Source of the DNA: CAVYGM01 sp963768025
Lineage (GTDB): Bacteria > Bacteroidota > Bacteroidia > Cytophagales > Spirosomataceae
Assembly (NCBI GenBank): GCA_963768025.1
Contig: CAVYGM010000004.1
Coordinates: 1-64,000 of the forward strand
Reading direction: 5' to 3'
DNA: 64,000 nucleotides
Shown: positions 25,746 to 36,316 of the stretch, piece after piece
Numbering within the stretch: position 1 is the first letter of the stretch
Layout of the letters: each line of letters starts with the position of its first letter
Program-made: the position numbers and the translations under genes
Notes under the pieces: generated by a model
Databases searched by the model: none
What the model was told of the DNA's origin: nothing
The model's input: only the letters and a program-made list of their open reading frames with translations

Positions 25746-28189
25746 ATGATTCCTTCTCGCTACTCCATCAGTTTTTTGCTCCTCCTGTGGGGTACTATGG
25801 GTTTGGCCCAGCACACTATTACTGGCAAAGTTCAGTCTGCCGATGGACAGCCTTTGCCTTTCGCTACTATATTACTGCTCAACATCAAAGATTCGTCGTT
25901 AGTCAAAGGGGCGGTCGCCAATGATGTTGGGCTGTATGTTTTTGAGCAAGTCAAAGACAGCTCATTATTTGATTACTGCCACCACAGTGGGTTACCGAAC
26001 TACCTACTCGTCTCCCTTGGTATTGGCTGAAACAAAGGCCACCCATTCCTTGCCCGTCTTGACCTTAGCTACCCTCGAAAAACAACTCAATGAGGTGATG
26101 GTCGTTGCTAAAAAGCCCATTTTTGAGCAACAACTGGACAAATTGATCATCAATCCATCGGCTATGATAACGGCGGCGGGAGGTTCGGTGTTGGACGTAC
26201 TCGAACGCTCGCCCAGCGTACGGGTAGATCGCCAAAGCGGCAGTATTTCGCTCGGTGGGCGAGGGGGAGTGATGGTGATGCTCAATGGGAAGCTCTCACG
26301 CTTGCCCATAGAGGCGGTGGTACAGATGCTAAGTGGCATGAATGCCGACAATGTAGAAACGATTGAACTCATCGCCAATCCTTCGGCCCGCTACGATGCA
26401 GAGGGCAACGCAGGTCTCATAAATATCGTACTGAAACGCAAACAAGGTGAAGGAACCAACGGCAGTTTTTCGCTCATGGCGGGACTCGGAAAGTACGAAA
26501 AAGGCATGGGAAGTTTTTCCATCAACCACAACTACGGGCGGGTCAATCTGTTTGCCAATGCTTCCTACAATCATGACCACAACTGGTTTGATTTCTTGCC
26601 TGTTCGGACGCAACCCGTCAACAATGAGCTTTGGGAAAACCGTCAGTACTCAGACCGAAACGCCAAAAACTCCAATGCTGATTTCAAAGTAGGAGCCGAT
26701 GTTTCTCTTAGCAGATCTACGGTGCTGTCCGCCCAGATACAGGGATTGCACAACAATCGGAATGTTACATCCTACAACACCTCAAATACCCGCATTTCGG
26801 GCCAAGCTCAACCTTTTACGACTATTGACCTGACCTGGGTAGAAAATAACCCCTGGCGGAATTTGGGGGCAAGCGTAGGATTGGCGTATACCTCTGCTCG
26901 TCAGCATTCGCTAACGATTGATCTTGATTATCAACGCTACACGAACGAAGTACTCAATACCTTTGATGTTACCCGGTTTTCTTCGACTAATCCCTCGATT
27001 TTACCCGTAAAATCAATCAATACTTCCAAAGATACACGACTTGGATTTGGCGTACTGCGTGCCGATTATGCGCGCCCATTAGGGAAGCAATGGAAAATAG
27101 AGAGTGGTTTCAAAATTAGTCAATCGTACATAGAAAATGCGCTTGGCGTAGAACGCAACACCGATGGACGTTTTGTGGTAGACCCTGATTTAACCAACAA
27201 AGCACTATTTAAGGAAGCGATTGGAGCCGCCTACTTTACTATTTCTGGAAAACTAAATCCCAAAACCGATTTCCAGGGTGGCTTACGCGCCGAAAATACC
27301 CATACACACATTAAATCGGCTGACGACGGTAAAACCCTCCTCGACCGCCGTTATCTGAACCTTTTTCCAAGTGCATCTATCAAGCACCAATTGTCAAAAC
27401 AACATGCCCTAAACTTGTCGTTCAGCCGCCGTATCACCCGACCCAGCTATACGGAACTCATTCCCAATTTCTTTTTGACCGACCCAACTACCTACTACGT
27501 GGGCAACATTCGCCTCCGCCCTGCTTACAACAGCTCCTTTAAAACGGGCTACGTCTTTAAGGGTACTTATTTTTTCTGGCTTGGCTACGCCAACGAACGT
27601 GACGTTATCTACCGACACCAGCCCGTTACCTATCCTGGTCGCCCTGAATTGGTACACATTACCCAGAATTTTGACCGGGCCGCATGTCGTATCGGTAGAG
27701 GTGTCTTTTCCGCTGACGCTTACTACCTGGTGGAAAGTACAAAATAATATTTCGGGGTATTACCGCAGTTCACAGACCCAATTTGACATTGGGCCGTTTA
27801 GCCAAAAAATCTACTACGGCAACGTAAATACAGTTCATACGTTCAGCCTTGGCAAGCGGTGGACCGCCGAGTTGAGTGCCTTGTACCTGTCGCTGATTCC
27901 AGCGGGCGTAATGAACCTACGGAGTAGAACCAATGTCGTGGCGGGGATTCAGAAAGTATTGCCCCAAAATAAAGGTACGCTACGGTTATCGGTCAATGAT
28001 TTGTTTTGGACGAATGGGTTACGCTGGTACAGTTCCTTCTCAAATCAACAGTTTGATTTTCAGGCTGAAATGAAATTTGAACCTCGTGTTGCAAAATTAA
28101 CTTATTCTCGTAGTTTTGGTAATAAAGAAACCAAAGCCGCCCGCCAACGCAAAGGGGCTGAGGAAGAACGGAATAGGGTGACGTTTTAA
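25746..28189 (+). CDS. TonB-type outer-membrane beta-barrel receptor (frame broken twice)
   Basis: About 814 residues. Signal peptide SISFLLLLWGTMGLAQ; a carboxypeptidase-D-like beta-sandwich (HTITGKVQSADGQPLPFATI) at residues 22-100; a plug domain (VLDVLERSPSVRVDRQSG, NADNVETIELIANPSARYD) at about 130-240; then an OMP_b-brl_3-type barrel with aromatic strand ends. It belongs to the receptor group lacking a SusD partner. Frame changes near 25955 and 27685 break it into three pieces that join as conserved sequence. Two histidine kinase genes and a response regulator follow directly, so expression or function may be linked. Confidence 0.85.
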
Positions 28190-28205
28190 AACAAATTTGC
28201 CACAG

Positions 28206-30114
28206 ATGCGGACACTACTCTTTTTCATACTCCTCAGCTGCTCTACGCCCCTTTGGGCGCTGCCCGTATTGAAGATTACGGATGCGCAACGAATTCGCAC
28301 CGTTGCCCCTTTCGCATCTTTCTACGAAGATTTGACAAATCAACTCACCTATGATCAAGTAGCTCGTTTCCCCATAGACTCGTTCAAGCCCGTCAATCGC
28401 CAGGGAGCTATTCAGATGGGAATCAGGCTAAGTGGCAGGGTTTGGTTACGGGTAAATGTGCAAAATCACACCCAAGGAGAACTTTACCTGATGTCTTCTC
28501 ATTGGCGTTACCGAACGATGCAGGTATATGTACTCAATGAAAAAGGCCAATTGCATACTTCTGAATGGCACACTCAAGATCACCTCTCGGACCGTTTAGT
28601 CCCGATTGCCCAACCGGTAGTTTCCGTAGGCTTGCGGCCTCATACCCTTCATATTTCCCTCTCTTTTGCTCCTCACGACTACCTCAACGATTTTATGCAA
28701 TTAACTACGATGGGGCAAGTAGTACGTTATCAAAAAAATACTGCTCTTTGGCAAGGGGGACTCGCTGGTGTTTATCTACTGACCTTTTTGTTCGCGTTGG
28801 CTTTCTTTTTTCGCCTCCGCGACCCACTCATTGGGTGGTATGCCTTGTATGTGTATATCAGTGCGCATTGGTTTTTGGACAGAAGCGGCTATATGTTGGA
28901 GTTTTTTGATCGAGACTCTTGGTACACCCATTTTCGTTCCTATTACCCCATACACCTGCTTTTGCATGGCTTATGGGCTATATTCGTTATCAAATTTATT
29001 CAGCTCAAAAAGTACTCTAAATTTCTGTATTACCTCATCTTTTGTTGGGTTGGAGTAGATGTGGCCGACTACTTCTTTTCGGTGCTAAACCAAGCGACTA
29101 TATTAGGAGATTATTACGGCCAAAACTACACCCCATTGCGTTTGTTTCTACATTGGCTCAATTTGGAATACATTGGCTATGCGGGTGTTACGTTTTTTTT
29201 CCTTCTGATTAGTATTATTTACGTTAGCCTGAAAGATTTCAAAACTGTGCGTTGGTACGCAGTGGCGTTCAGCATTGGACTTATCTCCATGATTATCGCC
29301 ATTTTAGCCCTCTATGACATCTCTTGGCTTCCTTTTTATCCCTTCAATAATCTCTATTTCATTGGCTCATTACTGGAGATAATTCTGTTGGGATTTATAT
29401 TGGCCCAGCGCGCCAATCAGCACCGCAAAGAGCAAGTTACAGACCCAGCAGCAACTCATTGTCCAACTCCAAGAAAACCTGCGCCAACAAAATAAACTCC
29501 TGCAAATCCGTGACGAAATTGCCCGTGACCTGCACGATGAAGTGGGGGCCACGCTCACCAGCATTGCTACTTCGGCCAAAGTCATTCAGAAAAAAGTAAG
29601 TGCTTACCACCCTGAGGAAGGGTTGGTATTAGGGCAAATGAAAACAGATTCCGAAGAAGCCATCCACACCATCCGGGACACGGTGTGGGCTCTGAACCCC
29701 GATAACGATGCCCCTGAAAAACTGCTCGAACGCATGAAATCAGTGGGTTTCAAAACGCTTATGGCCCACGACGTAGCCCTTTCTTTTGAGAATGAAGTAC
29801 CCGCGTCGGCATTGCCTGTGTTTTCGATGGAACAGCGACGTAACATCTATTTTGTGTTCAAAGAAGCCATTCATAATATCGTCAAACACGCCAACGCCAC
29901 CAATGTCCAGGTCCGTATCTTTCAGCAAATAAACGGCTTACATATCCGTATTTCGGATGATGGGCAAGGTTTTGATTGCCCCCAGAATGGCGATGGAAAC
30001 GGCTTGAAAAATTTCCAAAAACGAGCAAAGGAAGGTGGATTTGAAGTGAATGTTTCGTCGGGGGAAGGAATTGGGACGGCGGTTATGATGACAATTTCTC
30101 AACAAGACTTTTGA
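28206..30114 (+). CDS. 7TMR-DISM sensor histidine kinase, copy 1 (frame broken once)
   Basis: About 635 residues. Signal peptide (LLFFILLSCSTPLWAL), a periplasmic 7TMR-DISM extracellular beta domain (residues 20-180), seven hydrophobic segments (about 180-395), a short coiled coil (QLQENLRQQNKLL), and a HisKA_3 kinase: the phospho-accepting His lies in IARDLHDEVGATLTSIATSA, the N-box in FKEAIHNIVKHANAT and the G1 box in DDGQGFDC. An extra T near 29442 shifts the frame; copy 2 shows the correct reading QTQQQLI. It should phosphorylate the NarL-type regulator at 32069. The stop is four bases before the next kinase. Confidence 0.88.
29488..29929 (+). repeat. Kinase-core direct repeat, copy 1
   Basis: This stretch of the first kinase gene recurs at 31341-31784. 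From 29531 on I count about 11 differences in some 400 bases, while the sensor parts of the two genes are clearly diverged. The repeat ends sharply after CAGCAAA. Confidence 0.85.
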
Positions 30115-30117
30115 CTC

Positions 30118-31981
30118 ATGCGCATCCTCCTTTTCATATTACTACTTTTAGGTACACTACCAACTTGGAGTCAGAACGTACTCACCATTACCGATGCCCA
30201 AAAAGCCAACCCCATTGCGCCCTACGTTTATTTCCTAAAAGATGCCACGCATACCCTCACGGCAGAACAAGTTGCCCACTATCCGCTGGATTCCTTTCAG
30301 GCATTGAACCAAAAAGAAATCGTTCAACTCGCTTATATCTACGAAAAGATTTGGATGAGGTTTGAACTGGATAATCAAACAAACGAAGAACTCTACCTCA
30401 TTCACAGCCAACGAGGGTTTAAACACTTGGAGGTAATCACAGTAGATGAAAAAGGGCAAAAACGCTCATTTCAAGCAGGCTATAAATCCCCTGCTTTATA
30501 CCAACACGTTCAAAACAGCCCACCAATTTTTCCTATAGGCTTACAACCCAAAGATGTCTTTATCTCCATTGAAACCGGTAATGCCTACGGCGACTTTATA
30601 CACATTGGTAATTTGCAACAAGCCCTCGCCTACCAGAAAAACAATACAGTTTGGCAAAGTTTCGCATTGGGTATCTTCGTTATTGTATTTGTCTATGCCC
30701 TTATTTTCGCCATTCGACTGCGCGATCCATTGATTGGGTGGTACGCTCTACTCATGTTAAGCATTGTTTTGTTCTACCTCGATTTTTATAGCTTTCTCGA
30801 AGTAGGCAAGTATCTCCCAATCTCAATGATTTATCTGTTATGCTGGTCACTTTTCCATGTTAAATTTCTCGACCTACGATACTATTCAAAAACCCTTTAT
30901 TGGACGATTTTGAGCTTCAACGGGTTGTTTGTTACTGATTGGGCCATATCGAAAATTATACGGCTTGTAGAACCTAATTTTAATAGGTTGCTTTTGCGCT
31001 TGCTCGTTTGGCTCAAAGTCGACTGGGGAGGATTTCTTCTTTTTGGATTGTTCCTCTTATTAGTTAGTCTGATTTATGTAAGCTTCAAAAACTTTAAGCA
31101 AATATGGCTTTACGCCATTGCTTTTAGTATCAGCCTCGTCTCCATGATTATCAGTATGCTTACTCTCTACAACATCTTTGGATTGCCCTTTCTTCCGTAC
31201 AACAATTTTTTTGTCCCAGGCACATTGATTGAAATAGTAATACTGGGCTTTGTTTTGGCGAAGCGAGTCAACCAACAACGTAACGAACAAAACCAAACTC
31301 AACAGCAGCTCATTCTTCAACTGCAAGAAAACCTACAGCAGCAAAACAAACTCCTCCAAATCCGTGATGAAATCGCCCGTGACCTGCACGATGAAGTGGG
31401 TGCTACGCTCACCAGTATTGCTACTTCGGCCAAAGTCATTCAGAAAAAAGTAAGTGCTTACCACCCTGAGGAAGGGTTGGTATTAGGGACAAATGAAAAC
31501 AGATTCCGAAGAAGCCATCCACACCATTCGGGACACGGTGTGGGCTTTAAACCCCGATAACGATGCCCCTGAGAAACTGCTCGAACGCATGAAATCAGTG
31601 GGTTTCAAAACGCTCATGGCCCACGACGTAGCCCTTTCTTTTGATAATGAAGTACCCGCGTCGGCATTGCCTGTGTTTTCGATGGAACAGCGACGTAACA
31701 TCTATTTTGTGTTCAAAGAAGCCATTCATAACATCGTCAAACACGCCAACGCCACCAATGTCCAGGTCCGTATCTTTCAGCAAAAAGACGACTTATATAT
31801 CCGTATTTCGGATGATGGGCAAGGGTTTGATTGTGCCCAAAAAGGGGAAGGCGATGGCCTGAGTAATTTTCAAAAACGAGCCAAAGAAGGTGGATTTATC
31901 GTAAAGGTGTCATCGGATGTGGGGACGGAGGTTCAAATAGTCGTTCCTTTTTTACCGCAAAAGGGCAAGAAACAATCTTAG
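30118..31981 (+). CDS. 7TMR-DISM sensor histidine kinase, copy 2 (frame broken once)
   Basis: About 620 residues with the same layout as copy 1: signal peptide LLFILLLLGTLPTWSQ, periplasmic sensory beta domain (NVLTITDAQKANPIAPYVYF), seven membrane segments, coiled coil QLQENLQQQNKLLQ and HisKA_3 kinase core. The sensor half is only distantly similar to copy 1, so it probably reads a different signal, but the kinase core is almost identical. An extra A near 31490 breaks the frame; copy 1 has GGGCAAATG where this copy has GGGACAAATG, which pins the slip exactly. Both kinases probably feed the single regulator downstream. Confidence 0.88.
31341..31784 (+). repeat. Kinase-core direct repeat, copy 2
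   Basis: Second copy of the near-identical kinase-core DNA described at 29488-29929, about 1.85 kb further on in the same orientation. Recombination between the two would fuse sensor 1 to kinase 2 and remove the intervening gene part. Confidence 0.85.
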
Positions 31982-32068
31982 CGACTTTGCAGTGGCTGCT
32001 ACCCGTCCCTTCGGCGGTTTCTCTTTCACATTCAATTTCATCAAATAAGATTCACAACCTCTATCATC

Positions 32069-32704
32069 ATGATAAGCCTTGTTATTTTTGAAGACAATAA
32101 AAGCTTACGGCAAAGCCTGAAGCTGTATTTCAACAATACCGATGGCATACAATTGGCAGGAGCCTATGAAGATGGCAACGACGCCGTAGCCAAAATCCGC
32201 AAACATCGCCCTGATGTGGTGCTGATGGATATTCAGATGCCAGGTTTGTCGGGGATCGAAGCCATGCAGCGTATTAAAGCAACTTATCCCGATACGAAAG
32301 TGCTGATTCACACCATTTTCGAGGATGAACATCGTATTTTTTCGGCCATTTGTGGCGGTGCATCGGGCTATGTACTCAAAAGCCCCGAACCCGATGAAGT
32401 ATTGCAGGCGATTCAGGATGTCTATCACGGAGGCGCACACATGTCCCCTGCCATTGCGATAAAAGTAATGCAGATGTTCCAAAACCAGTTTGTGCAGTCG
32501 CAGCCCACCTACGTCGAACTCACAGGCCGGGAACGAGAGGTACTGACTTGTATGGTAAAAGGCATGAGCTACAAGATGATAGCCGATGCTTGTTCTCTGA
32601 GTGTTCATACGGTTCACTACCACATCAAGCACATCTACGAAAAACTCCACGTTAATTCAGCCCCCGAAGCGGTAGCAAAGGCCATTGCACAAAAGTTGGT
32701 CTGA
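32069..32704 (+). CDS. Response regulator, NarL/FixJ family
   Basis: 211 residues. Receiver domain at 1-120 with acidic pocket E8/D9, phosphoacceptor Asp54 in VVLMDIQMPGLSGIEAM and the conserved Lys in YVLKSPEPDE. The C-terminal LuxR-type helix-turn-helix covers about 145-205 (LTGREREVLTCMVKGMSYKM, HTVHYHIKHIYEKLHVNS). It binds DNA as a dimer when phosphorylated. It lies 87 bases after the second kinase, making a two-kinase, one-regulator signalling set; the receptor gene upstream and the small secreted protein downstream are the obvious candidate targets. Confidence 0.94.
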   Translation: MISLVIFEDNKSLRQSLKLYFNNTDGIQLAGAYEDGNDAVAKIRKHRPDVVLMDIQMPGLSGIEAMQRIKATYPDTKVLIHTIFEDEHRIFSAICGGASGYVLKSPEPDEVLQAIQDVYHGGAHMSPAIAIKVMQMFQNQFVQSQPTYVELTGREREVLTCMVKGMSYKMIADACSLSVHTVHYHIKHIYEKLHVNSAPEAVAKAIAQKLV

Positions 32705-32786
32705 AATACTACCCGAATTGGGGATGGTGGGATTTAGGAATATCACTGACCTTTGTGTCACTCATTCACTAAACTTTGATACTCCA

Positions 32787-33209
32787 ATGAAAAAAATCTT
32801 CGTACTCCTCCTGATTTTTGGGTGTAGCCTCACTGGATTTGCCCAAAATACCTTTACAAAAGAAACGCTAAAAGAGATTTTGGATGAATACAAAAAAGAC
32901 TCCAAAGCTTTTTTTAACAACCGTTTGACTGATGATTTTCGAAATACGACTCAGCAGGGTACTTACCGATATAAAGCAGAAGTAGTAGCTTGGGGTACAC
33001 AAAATATTGCAAGTACAGAGATTTTAGAGCCAGTTATCTATGCATCAGGTGATTTGGCGGTAGTTAGCGGCATTCACCAAACAACACGCATTGGAAAAGA
33101 CAATAGCAAAACGACGGGTCAGGTAGCGGCCACGTATACCTTTCATCGAGTGAATGGCAAATGGATGTTTGCGGCTACGCATCAATCGGATATTGTTGAG
33201 CCAAAATAA
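32787..33209 (+). CDS. Secreted SnoaL/DUF4440-like protein
   Basis: 140 residues with signal peptide MKKIFVLLLIFGCSLTGFAQ. The mature part has the cone-shaped NTF2-like pattern: a first helix (TLKEILDEYKKDSKAFFNNR), then strands GDLAVVSGIHQTTRIGKD and TGQVAATYTFHRVNGKWMFA ending in THQSDI. Such domains bind small ligands or act as accessory subunits; no catalytic residues can be named. The ATG at 32787 is chosen over an upstream in-frame codon because it starts a proper signal peptide. GACCTTTGTG near 32749 is near the -7 consensus, giving it a possible promoter of its own. Confidence 0.75.
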   Translation: MKKIFVLLLIFGCSLTGFAQNTFTKETLKEILDEYKKDSKAFFNNRLTDDFRNTTQQGTYRYKAEVVAWGTQNIASTEILEPVIYASGDLAVVSGIHQTTRIGKDNSKTTGQVAATYTFHRVNGKWMFAATHQSDIVEPK

Positions 33210-33542
33210 TAGCCTCTGCTGGTTCCCAAGACTATTCGTTTGGGGTATCAACATCTTTTCTAGGGCCATACTAAATCTCAGGTTGGAAACGTCTTAGAGC
33301 TAAGACAAAGTCAAGGGGGGAAAGTACAATTTTTCAAGCGGATATCTCCTAGGGTGGGCCAATGCTTCCACGATAGCCTGTATCCCTAACCTGCACTCCC
33401 CGATTTCAATTTGGTACCATTTGCCTCCCTGGCGTTTGAACCGGCCGCGCAGCAGTAATCGGTAGAAAAGCAAAACCTGCTGCAACTGACAATAAATGAA
33501 GTGTTTTCTTGGTCAAATCCTTCTTTAAACCCCTATCATCCA
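33210..33542. other. Intergenic stretch with one doubtful small frame
   Basis: On the minus strand 33300-33485 an open frame reads FKRQGGKWYQIEIGECRLGI and QAIVEALAHPRRYPLEKLYF. The composition is protein-like, but it starts with TTG, no family is recognised and nothing else supports it. It might be the tail of a lost gene. The rest holds nothing recognisable. Confidence 0.3.
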
Positions 33543-34920
33543 ATGACACTACTTTCCGCTCAGCAATCGCTTACCGACGAGGCGATAACTCTTTTCAAAT
33601 CAACCTTCAAAGGGCCGATACTCCAAGTTGGCGCTGAAGGTTATGACCTAGCCCGTACCGTCTGGAATGGTATGATTGACAAATACCCAACCCTGATTGC
33701 CCGTTGTACCGATGCTGCTGACGTAGTCGGCGCGGTGCAATTTGCCCGTACCCACAACCTATTGGTATCAGTACGAGGTGGCGGCCACAACGTAGCAGGC
33801 AACGCTGTATGTGACGGAGGCCTTATGATCGACCTATCGCTCATGAAGGGCGTTGACGTAGATACTGACAACCAAACCGCCTGTGCCGAAGCAGGGGTAC
33901 TTTGGAGCGAATTGGATAGGGCCACGCAGGCCCACGGACTGGCGACAACGGGTGGCACGGTTTCCCACACGGGCATTGCGGGTTTGACCCTTGGGGGAGG
34001 CATAGGTTGGCTCATGGGTAAGCATGGGTTGGTCTGTGACAACCTGCTATCGGTCGAGATGGTTACCGTCGATGGTCAATTACTAACCGCCAACGAAACC
34101 ACGAACGAAGATTTGTTCTGGGCAGTTCGGGGTGGAGGAGGCAATTTTGGCATCGCCACGTCATTTACCTATCAGCTTCATCCCGTTGGCCCCAACGTTC
34201 TGGGCGGTATGATTCTGTATCCAATGGAGCAGGCCCGTGAGGTTCTCCGTTTTTACAGGGACTATTTCTCGCAGTACCCCAAATGAATTGATGGTGTTTT
34301 CGGGTTTTATGCATACACCCGATGGCCTACTTGTGGTAGCCCTTATTGTTGGCTGGTTTGGGCCCTTGGCGGAGGGAGAAAAAGCCCTGGAACCCATCCG
34401 GAACTTTGGAACACCGCTGGTTGATTTGACTGCCGAAGTACCTTATCTCCAACATCAAGCGATGTTTGATGCTGCTACTCCACACGGACTGCATCGCTAT
34501 TGGAAATCGGGAAATCTGCCCAACATCGAAGATGAGCTAATTGAGGTTATTCTTGAACAAGTGCCTCAGATAACTTCACCTTTCTCGTTCGTTTTATTTT
34601 TTCACATCAAAGGCGTTGCGGCTAATGTTGATTCTGAGAAAACTGCCTTTGGTTTACGAGAAGATCAGTGGGATTTTGACATTATATCCCAATGGGCGGA
34701 TGCGGCTGAAAGTCAAAGGCATATCCTTTGGAGTCGGAACTTTTGGAATCAAGTAGAGCCCTTTACCAAAGGCGTGTATGTCAATCACTTAGGAGGCCAA
34801 GAAGAGGCCATGCGGGTGCGGTCGGCGTATGGCCCTAATTACGAAAGGCTTGTAGCCCTAAAAACCAAATACGACCCCAATAACTTCTTCCGCCTCAACA
34901 ATAACATTATACCCAACTAA
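33543..34920 (+). CDS. FAD-binding oxidoreductase, berberine-bridge type (frame broken once)
   Basis: About 458 residues. The PCMH-type FAD domain is in the first half: NGMIDKYPTLIARCTDAAD, then VSVRGGGHNVAGNAVCDGGL, whose His in RGGGHN is the usual covalent FAD attachment site, and GTVSHTGIAGLTLGGGIGWL. The C-terminal BBE segment is YGPNYERLVALKTKYDPNNF. No signal peptide. It oxidises an unknown alcohol, sugar or phenolic substrate. A single extra A after a CCCC run near 34283 breaks the frame; the repaired reading is SQYPNELMVFSGF. ATG at 33543 is used, since upstream in-frame codons give no conserved sequence. Confidence 0.88.
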
Positions 34921-35151
34921 GCATTCAGGGTACCCTGTTTTAGACAGCCTTTGGACATTGTGCACTACGGAGTTTTTACACTAATAGTCAACCAGTCAGA
35001 AAGAAGATCCTTATCAAAATCAGTGTGGGTTTTCTAGGCGTTTACGTTCTTGCAGGTAATATCAGATGTAGTTGATTTGCCTTCGTTGATGTTTTTAATA
35101 GCGAGACTTACAATCTGACAGCCACGCTTCCTATCGCAATACCCTAAAAAG

Positions 35152-35922
35152 TCAGCCATAACCTTTCCCCTTCACCCAATAAACACTCCTGGGCTCCATC
35201 AGATCCTCCCCGGCCTCCTCGTCCAATTGAAACTTTTCCCGGATCGTAGCCAACGTCATCAGCTCCGCCAAGTAACGCCGGCTTTCCAGAATGAACCTTA
35301 CCTCAGGTCCATAATTGTCATAAAGCAGTACCCCTTTGGCGGCATAAGCCCCTCCGGGTCGGGACTGACTGAGCGAGGCTATCGCCAGAAATATATTGTG
35401 AAAATCTGATTTTTCGGCGTTACGGGCCACCACCGCCTCTTCCTCGGTAGTGGCGTCATAGGCCAGAAAGTAGATTCGCAGATAGTCGTGGAAGAATGCT
35501 TTTACGGCTTCCTGCCCGGCCAACAGATCGTCCGTGAGCAGGCCACTGACGGTTTTCCGAAAGCAGGACAGGAAAGAAAAACCTTCGAGGCTGTATTCGA
35601 TGGGCTTGTGCGGAATCTCCGACTGGAAGTAGTATTTCAGATTATCCGCCAGCTGCACCGACTTCAGGTTTCTGTACGCCCCGAGGCATCCGTAGTACAC
35701 CAGGGAAGCATCCCCTACTTTGAGGGTATGCTGGGGAGGACGCAGCAGCACCTGCAACTTCTGGCTCAGTTTTTCGAAGCCGCCTTCCCGCACAAACCAG
35801 AAGTAAATGCCCCGCTGAGCCGGAACTTGCGTGTGGTTCTCGTGCCGGGCTTCCAGCAAGTCATCAGAGGGCAGAGCCGAGAAATAAGGCAGTACATCTG
35901 CCGGTGTATCAAACTGTTGCAT
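35152..35922 (-). CDS. Hypothetical protein, possibly GIY-YIG-like
   Basis: 256 residues, soluble, no signal peptide. I do not recognise a family with certainty. Near residue 38 RGIYFWFVREGG and near 75 LVYYGCLGAYRNLK have the spacing of the GIY and YIG strands of GIY-YIG nucleases, and ATTEEEAVVARNAEK offers a possible catalytic Glu; this is suggestive only. The C-terminus QLDEEAGEDLMEPRSVYW is also found as an isolated remnant at 25501-25590, showing that the gene was once present twice. It is a single-gene unit, flanked by noncoding DNA on both sides. Confidence 0.6.
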   Translation of the reverse strand: MQQFDTPADVLPYFSALPSDDLLEARHENHTQVPAQRGIYFWFVREGGFEKLSQKLQVLLRPPQHTLKVGDASLVYYGCLGAYRNLKSVQLADNLKYYFQSEIPHKPIEYSLEGFSFLSCFRKTVSGLLTDDLLAGQEAVKAFFHDYLRIYFLAYDATTEEEAVVARNAEKSDFHNIFLAIASLSQSRPGGAYAAKGVLLYDNYGPEVRFILESRRYLAELMTLATIREKFQLDEEAGEDLMEPRSVYWVKGKGYG

Positions 35923-36316
35923 GGATAGCTAGGGAATAATGTGAGCTTATCAATAAAGACAGCCTTGTAACCGAACTACTAGTAGAAGGACTTGGGCTAC
36001 AATACTTTAAGACTTACAAGTACCTCAATTTATACTCAGCAATCTCCGTCTCGATTAGATACCTGTTGATTTTTTCACCTTTCTATCACTTTACATCAAG
36101 TACCAGGGTAGCATCTTCACCCCGATCTCTTATTACAAAACCACAGCTTACAGACCAAACCCCTTGATTTCTGTGTAGCAATCGCCGCACGCAAGCTCCG
36201 ATTGACAAGCGGAATGATTTTTTCTCCTTTGCCGGTACGCGACAGTCCCCCCTACCATTTTTAAGGACCTATCTCCCCTCAGGCGAATTTATATAATCAG
36301 TTTTTAACAGACCCAT
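35923..36316. other. Gene-free stretch with a possible antitoxin scrap
   Basis: On the minus strand near 36010-36060 the bases read EKINRYLIETEIAEYKLRY, similar to the end of the HigA-like protein at 40642 (ALIAEYELR). If real it is the last fragment of another copy; the match is short. Nothing else is seen except the upstream region of the hydroxylase operon. Confidence 0.3.
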
